A DNA stretch of 50,631 nt, taken from assembly GCA_021323265.1 (NCBI GenBank), contig JAJTCO010000032.1:1-50631 (forward strand). Reading direction: 5' to 3'. Positions 23,861 to 34,229 of the stretch are shown here, one piece after another. The notes under the pieces are model-generated. The model searched no databases. It was given only the letters and a program-made list of their open reading frames with translations, and was not told the origin of the DNA. Made by a program: the position numbers and the translations under genes. The stretch is from Pseudoduganella sp. (GTDB lineage: Bacteria > Pseudomonadota > Gammaproteobacteria > Burkholderiales > Burkholderiaceae_D). Numbering within the stretch: the stretch's first letter is position 1; each line of letters starts with the position of its first letter.

Positions 23861-25150
23861 TCAGGCGCCGGCCAGCTGCGGCTGGCGCTGGCCGCCCTCC
23901 TGGCTGTAGCGCGCCGCGGACAGGTCGTCGGCAAAGATGGCGGGGCGCTTGGCGGACATGATGTCGGCCAGCAGCTGGGCCGAGCCGCAGCTCATGGTCC
24001 AGCCCAGGGTGCCGTGGCCGGTGTTGGTAAACAGGTTGCGGATGGCGCTGCGGCCCACCACCGGCGTGCCGTCCGGGGTCATCGGGCGCAGCCCGGTCCA
24101 GAACGTCGCTGCGGCCGTCTCGCCGGCGCCCGGGAACAGGTCGTTCACCACCATTTCCAGGGTTTCGCGGCGGCGCGGGTTGAGGCGCGTGTTGTAGCCG
24201 GCGATTTCCGCCATGCCGCCGACGCGGATGCGGTCGTCGAAACGGGTCACGGCAATCTTGTACGTCTCGTCCAGGATGGTCGAGGTCGGCGCCTTGCTGC
24301 CGTCCACGATCGGCACCGTGATCGAGTAGCCTTTCAGCGGATACACGGGAATCTCGAACAGTTCCTTCAGGAATGGCGTCGAGTAGGCGCCCAGCGCCAC
24401 CACGAAGGAGTCGCCTTCCACCAGTTCGCTGCCGCACTGGACGCCCTTGACCTTGTCGCCCTCCATCACCAGGCGCTCGATCTCCACGCCGTAGCGGAAC
24501 TGCACGCCCAGCGCCTTGGCCAGCGCTTCCAGGCGGGTGGTAAACAGCTGGCAGTCGCCGGTTTCGTCGTTGGGCAGGCGCAGGCCGCCCACCAGCTTGT
24601 GCTGCGACGCCGCCAGGCCCGGCTCGGCGCGCATCAGTTCGGCGCCCGTCAGCAGCTCGTAGGGCACGCCGGTTTCCTTCAGCACTTCGATGTCCTTGGC
24701 CGCGCCGTCCAGCTGGGCCTGGGTGCGGAACAGCTGGGTCGTGCCTTGCTGGCGGCCTTCGTACTCGATGCCGGTGGCGGCGCGCAGCACCTTGAAGCAG
24801 TCGCGGCTGTACTCAGCCAGGCGCACCATGCGTTCCTTGTTGATGGCGTAGGATTCGGCATTGCAGTTGCGCAGCATCTGCCACATCCACTTCAGCTGGA
24901 AGCTGGTGCCGTCCGGGGTGATGGACAGGGGCGCGTGGCGCTGCAGCATCCATTTCATGGCTTTCAGCGGGATGCCGGGCGCGGCCCATGGCGAGGCGTA
25001 GCCGGGCGAAATCTGGCCGGCGTTGGCAAAGCTGGTTTCCAGGGCGGGGCCGGGTTGGCGATCCAGGACGGTGACGTCGTGGCCCGCTTGGGCCAGGTAA
25101 TAAGCACTGGTCACGCCGATCACGCCGCTGCCAAGGATAACTACGCGCAT
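23861..25150 (-). CDS. dadA: D-amino acid dehydrogenase, small (catalytic) subunit
   Basis: A 429-residue flavoprotein of the DadA family. The FAD motif [20 protein letters not shown] is at residues 3-22, [21 protein letters not shown] is the DadA-type flavin contact region, and [15 protein letters not shown] with the [19 protein letters not shown] end is diagnostic. It oxidatively deaminates D-alanine and other D-amino acids to 2-oxo acids at the inner membrane face, passing electrons to quinone. The window has no alanine racemase gene beside it. It is divergent from an Lrp-family regulator, the usual activator of dadA. Confidence 0.95.
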   Translation of the reverse strand: MRVVILGSGVIGVTSAYYLAQAGHDVTVLDRQPGPALETSFANAGQISPGYASPWAAPGIPLKAMKWMLQRHAPLSITPDGTSFQLKWMWQMLRNCNAESYAINKERMVRLAEYSRDCFKVLRAATGIEYEGRQQGTTQLFRTQAQLDGAAKDIEVLKETGVPYELLTGAELMRAEPGLAASQHKLVGGLRLPNDETGDCQLFTTRLEALAKALGVQFRYGVEIERLVMEGDKVKGVQCGSELVEGDSFVVALGAYSTPFLKELFEIPVYPLKGYSITVPIVDGSKAPTSTILDETYKIAVTRFDDRIRVGGMAEIAGYNTRLNPRRRETLEMVVNDLFPGAGETAAATFWTGLRPMTPDGTPVVGRSAIRNLFTNTGHGTLGWTMSCGSAQLLADIMSAKRPAIFADDLSAARYSQEGGQRQPQLAGA

Positions 25151-25249
25151 GGATTGCCTCCGGAATATTTGTTGCGGATTATTTTGCTATGATAAGTAAG
25201 TTTTCCTAGTATTTGTTACTATATAAGACCGCCAAAACAGTAAAAATTC
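25151..25249. promoter_or_regulatory. dadA-lrp divergent control region
   Basis: A 99-base AT-rich stretch between the two start codons. It holds AT-rich tracts of the type bound by Lrp-family proteins (around 25175-25225) and a TATATAAG sequence near 25221 that could be the -10 for the regulator gene. No single -35 stands out. Confidence 0.45.
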
Positions 25250-25744
25250 ATGCGAATCCAGAAAGAATCGGTCCGCAGCCTGGACAAGATCGACCGCAAG
25301 ATCCTGCGCATCCTGCAGGATGATGCGCGCATTGCCATGAAGGATTTGAGCGAGCAGGTCGGGCTGTCGATCACGCCCACCATCGAACGGGTCAAGCGCA
25401 TGGAGCGCGACGGGGTGATTGCCGGCTACCACGCGCGCATCAATCCGCGCGCACTGGGCGCCAGCCTGCTGGTGTTCGTGGAAATCACGCTGAACCAGAA
25501 GTCGGCCAGCCATTTCGAGCAGTTCCGGCGCGAAGTGCTGCGCATTCCGGAAGTGCAGGAGTGCCACCTGGTGTCGGGCGATTTCGATTACCTGATCAAG
25601 GCGCGCATCCATGAAATGGCCGAATACCGCAAGCTGCTGGGCGACATGCTGCTCAACCTGCCGGGCGCGGCGCAGTCGAAGTCCTACGTGGTCATGGAGG
25701 AGATCAAGGAAACCCTGATCCTGGCCACCGAGCCCGCACCCTAG
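25250..25744 (+). CDS. Lrp/AsnC family transcriptional regulator
   Basis: A 164-residue Lrp-type regulator. The N-terminal helix-turn-helix (about 10-65) reads LDKIDRKILRILQDDARIAM then VGLSITPTIERVKRMERDGV. The C-terminal RAM ligand domain includes PEVQECHLVSGDFDYLIKAR, the usual effector-binding segment. The divergent dadA gene identifies it as the likely activator responding to alanine or another amino acid, as DadR/BkdR-type proteins do. That role is inferred from position. Confidence 0.92.
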   Translation: MRIQKESVRSLDKIDRKILRILQDDARIAMKDLSEQVGLSITPTIERVKRMERDGVIAGYHARINPRALGASLLVFVEITLNQKSASHFEQFRREVLRIPEVQECHLVSGDFDYLIKARIHEMAEYRKLLGDMLLNLPGAAQSKSYVVMEEIKETLILATEPAP

Positions 25745-25814
25745 CAAACTATTTGGGGGCGGGCGCTGCTTGGTCTAGAATGCCATTAGCTTGGACGGAG
25801 CGAACGGAGTATTT

Positions 25815-27389
25815 GTGCAAAGCACTTATGGAGCCGCCAGCGTCAATTTCCCAGCCGCCCCGGCGCCGGCTGCCCCCGAGCACGCAGTCTTGCTGCGCTG
25901 CCTCGACGAACACCTTTCCACCGACCAGAGTTTCACGTCCGCCCTGGCGCGGGCGGTGGGCGCGATCGCCAGCACCGACGGCACCACCAGTCTGGCGCAG
26001 TTCGCCGCGGTGACCGACCTGGCCGGCGACGGCCGCGCCTCTGCCGTGTTTACCGCCCTGATGCTAAACGCCATCGAATGCGGCGTGACCGTCGATTGGG
26101 CCCTGCAGGCGCTGGCGCGCGCCAGCCCGAGCGTCTCCGACGGCGCGCGGCACAATGCCTACAACCTGCTGAAACCCCTGCTCGCGCTGCAAGGCACGGC
26201 GGCGCGCCCGCTGGCGCAGCGCATCGCCAAGGCCCTGCATATCAAGCTCAGTGCGGAACAGCTGTTCGGCCTGCCGCCCGAGGAGGAACGCCGCCTGCTG
26301 ACCAACCTGGGCCAGCAGGCGCGCAAGCTGGTCAAGGGCAGGGGACTGGCCGACGCGGTGGCCGATTTCGGGCGCGTGACGGGCCATGCGGAACTGCTCA
26401 ACCACGCGCGCGGCTACCATGGCGGCCTGATGAGCCAGGAGGATTTGCGGCGCGCCGTGGAACGGTCGGTCGACACCATCTGCCACGGCATCGACACCTA
26501 CCGCGAGCACGAGAACCAGATGCTGGCCTGCGAAGCCGGCGCCGCCAGCCTGTTGGCCACGGCCCAGCAGTTGCGCCAGCAGGTGCAGCAGCGCCTGGCG
26601 CTGGTGGACGCCCGCATCGCCTACGAGCGGCGCGCGCTGAGCCAGGACATCGAGGACGCGGTGCACGATGCCGGCAATGCCATCGAAGTCGCCCTGGCGG
26701 CGCAGCCGGACGCCAAGGACGATGCGCGCGGCATCCAGTTCGGCAAGGAAATGGAATCCCGGCTCGACCGCGTCGTGCGGCGCAAGGAGGAGGTGCTGGA
26801 CCTGCTGCAGCACGACCTGTCGCTATTCCAGTCCGACATCCGCCTGACCCAGAGCACGGTGTTCGAACGCCAGCACCACGCCACCCTGGCGCGCCTGATG
26901 CCGCGCATGCGCGTGGGCACGCGCTTGGCGCAAGGCGTGGACGCGGCCGCCAACCTGACCCTGATGGGCAGCGCCGTCGCCGCGGCCGGCACCGGCACCG
27001 CCGCCTACCTGTTCGGCGTGGCCGTGGTGCTGCCGGTGGTGGCGCCGGCCGCCCCCTTTGTCGGCGGCGCCGTGCTGCTGGCGGGCGCCTTCAAGTGGTT
27101 TGCCGATGCGGGCCGGCGCAAGCGTTCGGAGATCCTGGACCGGCGCCGCGCCTTCGAGGAAGAGTTGCGCAAGCGCCTGCAGGAGGTGCAGGCGGCCTTC
27201 GGGCGCCAGCTGGACCGCCTTGCCGCCAGCTTCCACGAATCGGCCACCCAGCTGCTGACGCCGCTGATGCTGGAAGCGGAAGCCGCCGGCCGCGTGCAGG
27301 CGGTGCGCAAGCGCATCGCCGACAAGGTGATCGGCCAGGCCCAGCACGCCATCGCCCAGCTGCGCAGCGCCCTGGCCGCGCACGCCTGA
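25815..27389 (+). CDS. large helical protein of unknown function with C-terminal hydrophobic hairpin
   Basis: I do not recognise this 524-residue protein. It is largely alpha-helical and alanine-rich. Residues 1-150 look like a compact helical domain, and about 220-365 form a charged, heptad-like region. At about residues 381-430 there are two hydrophobic stretches (NLTLMGSAVAAAGTGTAA, then LPVVAPAAPFVGGAVLLAGA), which could be a membrane hairpin, followed by another amphipathic helical region. The shape resembles the stalk of bacterial dynamin-like proteins, but no P-loop GTPase motif is present. I favour the GTG at 25815, preceded by GGAG at 5 bases; a TTG at 25791 has no ribosome site. Confidence 0.7.
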   Translation: MQSTYGAASVNFPAAPAPAAPEHAVLLRCLDEHLSTDQSFTSALARAVGAIASTDGTTSLAQFAAVTDLAGDGRASAVFTALMLNAIECGVTVDWALQALARASPSVSDGARHNAYNLLKPLLALQGTAARPLAQRIAKALHIKLSAEQLFGLPPEEERRLLTNLGQQARKLVKGRGLADAVADFGRVTGHAELLNHARGYHGGLMSQEDLRRAVERSVDTICHGIDTYREHENQMLACEAGAASLLATAQQLRQQVQQRLALVDARIAYERRALSQDIEDAVHDAGNAIEVALAAQPDAKDDARGIQFGKEMESRLDRVVRRKEEVLDLLQHDLSLFQSDIRLTQSTVFERQHHATLARLMPRMRVGTRLAQGVDAAANLTLMGSAVAAAGTGTAAYLFGVAVVLPVVAPAAPFVGGAVLLAGAFKWFADAGRRKRSEILDRRRAFEEELRKRLQEVQAAFGRQLDRLAASFHESATQLLTPLMLEAEAAGRVQAVRKRIADKVIGQAQHAIAQLRSALAAHA

Positions 27390-27500
27390 AGTGTTGCTTT
27401 ATGAAAAGTTATGTGCGCTGGCGCACGTAGCGTTCGTTCTTGCCTTGGTACAATAACCGGCACGCAACATCCTTTCTCAACTACTTATATAATCCCGATC

Positions 27501-27926
27501 ATGAAGACCACGCTCCTAGCCGCCGCCATGCTGGCGCTCAGCACTTCTGCTTTCGCCACCGACGTGGGCGTTTCCGTCACCGTCGGCCAGCCTGGCTTCT
27601 ATGGCCGCATCGACATCGGCAACATGGCGCCGCCGCCGGTCCTGTACCCGCAGCCGGTGATCATCGAGCGCCCGGCGCGCGTGATCGTCGAGCCGATGTA
27701 CCTGCGCGTGCCGCCGGGCCATGCCAAGAAGTGGAGTAAGCATTGCCACAAGTACAATGCCTGCTCGCGCAACGTCTATTTCGTGCGCGACGAGTGGTAC
27801 ACCAATGAATACGCACCACGCTACCGCGAAGAGCACCGTGGCGGTGGCGACGACCATCCGGGCAAGGGTCATGGCAAGGACAAGGGCCATGGCAAGGACA
27901 AGGGCCACGGCAAGCACAAGGACTGA
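27501..27926 (+). CDS. exported protein with His/Lys/Gly-rich repeat tail
   Basis: A 141-residue protein with a signal peptide (residues 1-19, ending SAFA). A Pro-rich stretch follows (MAPPPVLYPQPVIIERP), then HCHKYNACSRNVYFVRDEW and a C-terminal tail of three GHGKDK/GHGKHK units. This organisation resembles small exported proteins with a YXWXP-like region of unknown function common in Burkholderiales. The basic, His-rich tail could bind metal or nucleic acid, but that is speculation. The start ATG at 27501 is preceded by a TATAAT at 27488 too close to act as its own -10; a TACAAT at 27449 is better placed. Confidence 0.75.
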   Translation: MKTTLLAAAMLALSTSAFATDVGVSVTVGQPGFYGRIDIGNMAPPPVLYPQPVIIERPARVIVEPMYLRVPPGHAKKWSKHCHKYNACSRNVYFVRDEWYTNEYAPRYREEHRGGGDDHPGKGHGKDKGHGKDKGHGKHKD

Positions 27927-27964
27927 GCGGGCGGCTGCAGCGCCGCCGACAGAGGGAGAACTGT

Positions 27965-29260
27965 TTGCAGAGCAAATATGTGATCGTAGGTGGCGGGGCA
28001 GGCGGCCTGGAGCTGGCCTGCAAACTGGGCCGCAAACTTGGCCCGCAACAGGTCATGCTGGTCGATAGCCGGCTGTACCATATCTGGAAGCCTTCGCTGC
28101 ACGAGGTGGCGGCAGGCACCCTGGACATCCACCAGGAAGGCCTGTCGTACCAGATGCTGGCGCACGACAATGGCTTCACCTATGTCTACGGCGCCATGAC
28201 GGCGCTGGACGCGCAGGCCCGCCAGCTCACGGTGGCGCCCGTCACCAGCGAGGGCGGCGAAGCGGTCCTGCCGGAGCGCCGCATCGGCTACGAATCGCTG
28301 GTCATGGCCGTCGGCAGCACCTCCAACTACTTCGGCGTGCCCGGCGCGGCCGAACACACCATTTCCCTGAATGCCACCGAAGACGCGGAGCGTTTCCGCC
28401 TGACCCTGCTCAAGCTGCTGACCAAGGCGGCGCTGCAGAAAGGCCAGGCGGACGCGCCCGGCGTCGACGTGGTCATCATCGGCGGCGGCGCCACCGGCGT
28501 CGAACTGGCCGCCGAACTGCGCGAGGCGAGCGGTGTCTACACTGCATATGGCTTCGGACACCTGGACCCGGTGCGCGACGTGCGCATCACGCTGCTCGAA
28601 GGCGCGCCGCGCATCCTGGCGCCGCTGCCCGAGCGGGTCTCCAACGCCGCGCTCAAGCTGCTGCAGCAGCGCGGCATCGAGGTCGTCACCGATTGCCGTG
28701 TGACGGCCATCGCGGCGGACCATGTCAGCGTGGGCGCACAGCGCTACCCGTCGGACATCGTGGTCTGGGCCGCCGGCATCCAGGCGCCGGCCTTCCTCGC
28801 CACGCTGGGCCTGCCGTTGGCCAAGGGCGGCCAGATCGAAGTGACGGGCGAACTGCAGGTGCAGGGCATGCCCGGCGTGTACGCCCTGGGCGATTGCGCG
28901 CATTGCATGGGGGCCAATGGCAAGCCCGTGCCGCCGCGCGCCCAGGCCGCGCACCAGCAAGCCGACTACCTGCTCGCCACTTTCCTGCGCGCGGCGCGCG
29001 GCAAGCCGCCGCAGGGCAAGCCGTATGTGTACCGCGACTATGGTTCGCTGGTGTCCTTCGGCCAGTCCACCTCGGTGGGCAGCCTGATGGGGTCGCTGCG
29101 AGGCTTCAACTGGTTCGTGGAAGGCTTTTTCGCGCGCATCATGTACGCCAGCCTGCACCTGCTGCACCACCAGGCCGTGCTGGGCACGGTGCGCACCGGC
29201 GTGCTGGCGCTGGCGCGTTTCCTGGTCAAGCGGGCGACGCCGCTGGTCAAGCTGCATTGA
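27965..29260 (+). CDS. ndh: type II NADH:quinone oxidoreductase (NDH-2)
   Basis: A 431-residue single-chain flavoprotein. The FAD motif VIVGGGAGGLELACKLG is at residues 6-22 and the NAD motif VVIIGGGATGVELAAEL is near residue 175. VYALGDCAHCMG is the second FAD-contact box, followed by a quinone/membrane-binding C-terminus (FFARIMYASLHLLHH and the amphipathic end). It oxidises NADH and reduces quinone without proton pumping. The start is a TTG at 27965, supported by a GGGAG ribosome site at 27953-27957. The stop TGA shares one base with the start of the next gene. Confidence 0.9.
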   Translation: MQSKYVIVGGGAGGLELACKLGRKLGPQQVMLVDSRLYHIWKPSLHEVAAGTLDIHQEGLSYQMLAHDNGFTYVYGAMTALDAQARQLTVAPVTSEGGEAVLPERRIGYESLVMAVGSTSNYFGVPGAAEHTISLNATEDAERFRLTLLKLLTKAALQKGQADAPGVDVVIIGGGATGVELAAELREASGVYTAYGFGHLDPVRDVRITLLEGAPRILAPLPERVSNAALKLLQQRGIEVVTDCRVTAIAADHVSVGAQRYPSDIVVWAAGIQAPAFLATLGLPLAKGGQIEVTGELQVQGMPGVYALGDCAHCMGANGKPVPPRAQAAHQQADYLLATFLRAARGKPPQGKPYVYRDYGSLVSFGQSTSVGSLMGSLRGFNWFVEGFFARIMYASLHLLHHQAVLGTVRTGVLALARFLVKRATPLVKLH

Positions 29261-29673
29261 TGGGGCGCCGCACCGGTGCGGCCCTGCTGGCCGTGGCGCC
29301 GCTGCTGGCGGCCTGCTACAACGGGGCGGACGAGGTGGCGCAACTGGCGCGCCAGCACGCCGTGGCCAGCGGCCGCGTGGTGCTGCTGGAGTGCCACAAG
29401 GGCGGGCGCTGGTGGTATGAATTCGAGGCCGGCGGCACGCGCCGGCGCGGTCCGGCGCAAGAGGCTGCCGGCTGCGCCCGGCGCAAGCTGGGCGATCCTG
29501 TCACGGTCTACTACAACCCGGCCGCACCGGCCGTGCATCGCGCACGCGTGCCGGCGCAGGCTTACGCGGCCGAGCGTGGCTGGTACGTCCCCGACTGGCT
29601 CTGGTTCTGCCTGGCGGCGCTGGCCTTGCCGCTGTCGGCCCTGATGGCGCTGCGGCGCGGTGCCCGGCGCTAG
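29260..29673 (+). CDS. small lipoprotein with C-terminal membrane segment, unknown function
   Basis: A 137-residue protein. A lipobox LLAAC ends at Cys19 after a short signal, so it is probably lipid-anchored. The middle part (VVLLECHKGGRWWYEFEAGG through GDPVTVYYNPAAP) resembles DUF3592-like small beta domains. A hydrophobic segment near the C-terminus (WYVPDWLWFCLAALALPLSA) may span the membrane. Its ATG shares one base with the NDH-2 stop, so it is translationally coupled; an accessory role to the dehydrogenase is possible but unproved. It converges on the kinase gene with 4 shared bases. Confidence 0.7.
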   Translation: MGRRTGAALLAVAPLLAACYNGADEVAQLARQHAVASGRVVLLECHKGGRWWYEFEAGGTRRRGPAQEAAGCARRKLGDPVTVYYNPAAPAVHRARVPAQAYAAERGWYVPDWLWFCLAALALPLSALMALRRGARR

Positions 29674-30359
29674 GCCGGCACGGGCGGCTTGGGCAGGGTG
29701 ACCGTCAGCACGGCGCCCTGGCCGGCATTGGCCGCCAGCGACAGCGTCCCGCCCAGGAAGACGGCGCGTTCGCGGATCATGCGCAAGCCGTGGCGCGACG
29801 GCCAGTCGCCGGCGGCGCCGGGAAGGTTGGCGCCCGGGCCCACGCCGTCGTCCTTCACCATCAGCACGATGCGGTCGTCCATGTCGTCCACGATCACGTC
29901 GACGCGGCTGGCGCGCGCGTGCGTGGCCACGTTGCGCAAGCCTTCCTCCGCCGCGCGCAGCAGCACCACGCGGTGCGCGCGCGGGCAGGCCGGTTCGTCT
30001 TCCGGCAGGCTGCAATGGGCCTGCAATTGCTGCTCCTGGCCGAACTGCGCCACCAGCTCGCCCAGCGCCACGCGCATGCCGAGGAACTCCAGCTTGTCGT
30101 TCCACAGCTTGTGCTGCATGGCGCGGTTGGTTTCGATGATGGTGTGCAGCAGGTTCTTCATCTGCGCCGCACGGTCGAGCAGCGCGGGTTCCTGCGGCAG
30201 CTTGGAGGTGAGCAGGCCCAGATGCATGGTGAGCGCGGTCAGCGAGGAACCGAGGCTGTCGTGCATCTGGCGCGACAAGGCGCGCCGTTCGTCATCCCAG
30301 CAATTATTGACGTAACCCAGCAGCTCCCGCAGTTCAGCGGCGTCCGTGGAGGCAGACAT
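29670..30359 (-). CDS. soluble NarX/UhpB-type sensor histidine kinase
   Basis: A 229-residue kinase without membrane segments or sensor domain. The phosphoacceptor is in the HisKA_3 motif RRALSRQMHDSLGSSLTALT (His about residue 33). The ATPase domain has the N-box EEGLRNVATHARAS, the G1 motif KDDGVGPG and a C-terminal HGLRMIRERAVFLGGTLSL. It lacks a fused sensor, so the signal must come from a partner or regulator. No LuxR-type response regulator gene is adjacent. It is divergent from the hemerythrin gene at 30475, which is 115 bases away. Confidence 0.88.
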   Translation of the reverse strand: MSASTDAAELRELLGYVNNCWDDERRALSRQMHDSLGSSLTALTMHLGLLTSKLPQEPALLDRAAQMKNLLHTIIETNRAMQHKLWNDKLEFLGMRVALGELVAQFGQEQQLQAHCSLPEDEPACPRAHRVVLLRAAEEGLRNVATHARASRVDVIVDDMDDRIVLMVKDDGVGPGANLPGAAGDWPSRHGLRMIRERAVFLGGTLSLAANAGQGAVLTVTLPKPPVPA

Positions 30360-30934
30360 ATGTTTGAAAGTCCATGTTTATTGCTTCGATCATACATGAG
30401 GATGGTCGTGTGGTGGCGCACATACAGCCAGCAGTGCGTCTGCCAAGCTGGCGGCTCACCCAGAGGAGACCACCATGAAAGACGCCATTGCATTGCTCAA
30501 GCAAGACCATGCCAATGTGAAAGCCATGTTCCAGCAATTCGAAGAGCTGGGCGACCGCGCGTTTGCCAGCAAGAAGACGCTGGCCGACAAGATTTGCCTG
30601 GAGCTGACGCGCCATGCGACGGCGGAGGAGGAAATCTTTTATCCCGCAGTGCGCGGCGCCGGCAAGGAAAGCGAAGACTTGATCGACGAGGCGACCGTCG
30701 AGCATTCGACCGCCAAGGACCTGATCGCGCAGATCGGCGCGATGGATGCGCACGACGAGCTGTTCGACGCCACCGTCAAGGTGCTGGGCGAATACATCGA
30801 TCATCACGTGCGCGAGGAAGAGGGCGAGATTTTCCCCAAGGCGAAGCAGGCTGGCCTGGACTTGCAGGGCATGGCACGCGAGATCGAAGCGCGCAAGGAG
30901 GAAATCGACTTCGTGCCGCCGACCATGCCGGACG

Positions 30935-33106
<2,172 letters not shown>

Positions 33107-33128
33107 GGTCCCAAGGCGGCCTGCGCGC

Positions 33129-34103
33129 TCAGGCCGCGGTCACCTGGGCCTGCGCCTTCGGCAGCGCCGTGGCGCAGCCGGCGGCCACGCAATAGCGGTT
33201 CTTGCCGGTGCGCTTGGCTTCGTACAGCGCCGCATCGGCCACATGCATCAGGTTCTCCACTGTGACGGCATCGTCCGGGTAGAGCGCAATGCCCAGGCTG
33301 GTGGACAGCTGCAAGGTCAAGCCGTTCACCGTATAGGGCTGGGCCACCACTTCGACCAGCTTGGTGGCCGGCTCCTGCGCATCGGCCAGCGAGCCGACGT
33401 CCCCCATCACGATCACGAATTCGTCGCCGCCGATGCGCGCCACCGTATCTTCCTTGCGCGAGGAATTGACCAGGCGCTGCGCCACCTGCTTGAGGATTTC
33501 ATCGCCGTAGGCATGGCCATGGGTATCGTTGATGGCCTTAAAGCCATCCAGGTCGAGGTACATCACGGCGGTGCGGCGCTGCTGGCGCGCCGCGTGCTGC
33601 ATGGCGGTGGCAATGCGGTCTTCCAGCAGGCGCCGGTTGGGCAGCCCGGTCAGCGGGTCGTGCAGGGCCAGTTCCTGTTGTTGCTTGCTGTAGGAGGCCA
33701 GTTCCTTGTACAGCAGGCGCACTTCCAGCATGTTATGGATGCGCTTGTGCACCTCGAGCAAGTCGAAGGGCTTGCTGATGAAGTCGCGCGCGCCGGCCTC
33801 CAGCGCCGCAATCTTGAAGCTGGGCTGGGCGGTCAGGGCCAATACCGGCAGATAGCCTTCCTGTTCGATCTCCTTCAACCCCTTCATGACCTGGAAGCCG
33901 TTCAGTTCCGGCATTTGCAAATCGAGCAAGATGAGGTCGTAGCAATGCTGGCGGTGCAGGGGGCAAACCTGCTCCGGCAACATGGTGGCCGTCACATTGG
34001 TGTATCCGGCGTCGCGCAGGATTTCCAACATCAGGTCAATGTTGTCCGCGCAATCGTCAACTACCAGGATCTTGGCGTTCAGAATCTCATCTGCGTTTGG
34101 CAT
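33129..34103 (-). CDS. response regulator with diguanylate cyclase (REC-GGDEF)
   Basis: A 324-residue protein of PleD/WspR type. The receiver (about 10-130) has KILVVDDCADN and the phospho-Asp segment DLILLDLQMPELNGF. A linker helix leads to the GGDEF domain (about 165-320), with an intact active site RIGGDEFVIV and an inhibitory-site RKED five residues earlier. It should make c-di-GMP when phosphorylated. The ATG at 34103 was chosen because it lies just before the receiver; the frame continues to 34208. It lies 126 bases from the stop of the large hybrid kinase gene, on the same strand. Confidence 0.93.
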   Translation of the reverse strand: MPNADEILNAKILVVDDCADNIDLMLEILRDAGYTNVTATMLPEQVCPLHRQHCYDLILLDLQMPELNGFQVMKGLKEIEQEGYLPVLALTAQPSFKIAALEAGARDFISKPFDLLEVHKRIHNMLEVRLLYKELASYSKQQQELALHDPLTGLPNRRLLEDRIATAMQHAARQQRRTAVMYLDLDGFKAINDTHGHAYGDEILKQVAQRLVNSSRKEDTVARIGGDEFVIVMGDVGSLADAQEPATKLVEVVAQPYTVNGLTLQLSTSLGIALYPDDAVTVENLMHVADAALYEAKRTGKNRYCVAAGCATALPKAQAQVTAA

Positions 34104-34229
34104 GGCGTTCTCGGGAACTGGGCTTCTAGTGTAGCTTGCGACTGTTTGCCGGGGCGCACGTGTCATTAACCAGTGTAGCAAAGTTGCCGCGCATTTCTTG
34201 TAGGACATTTTCCCGTCCTGCGGTAGTCC

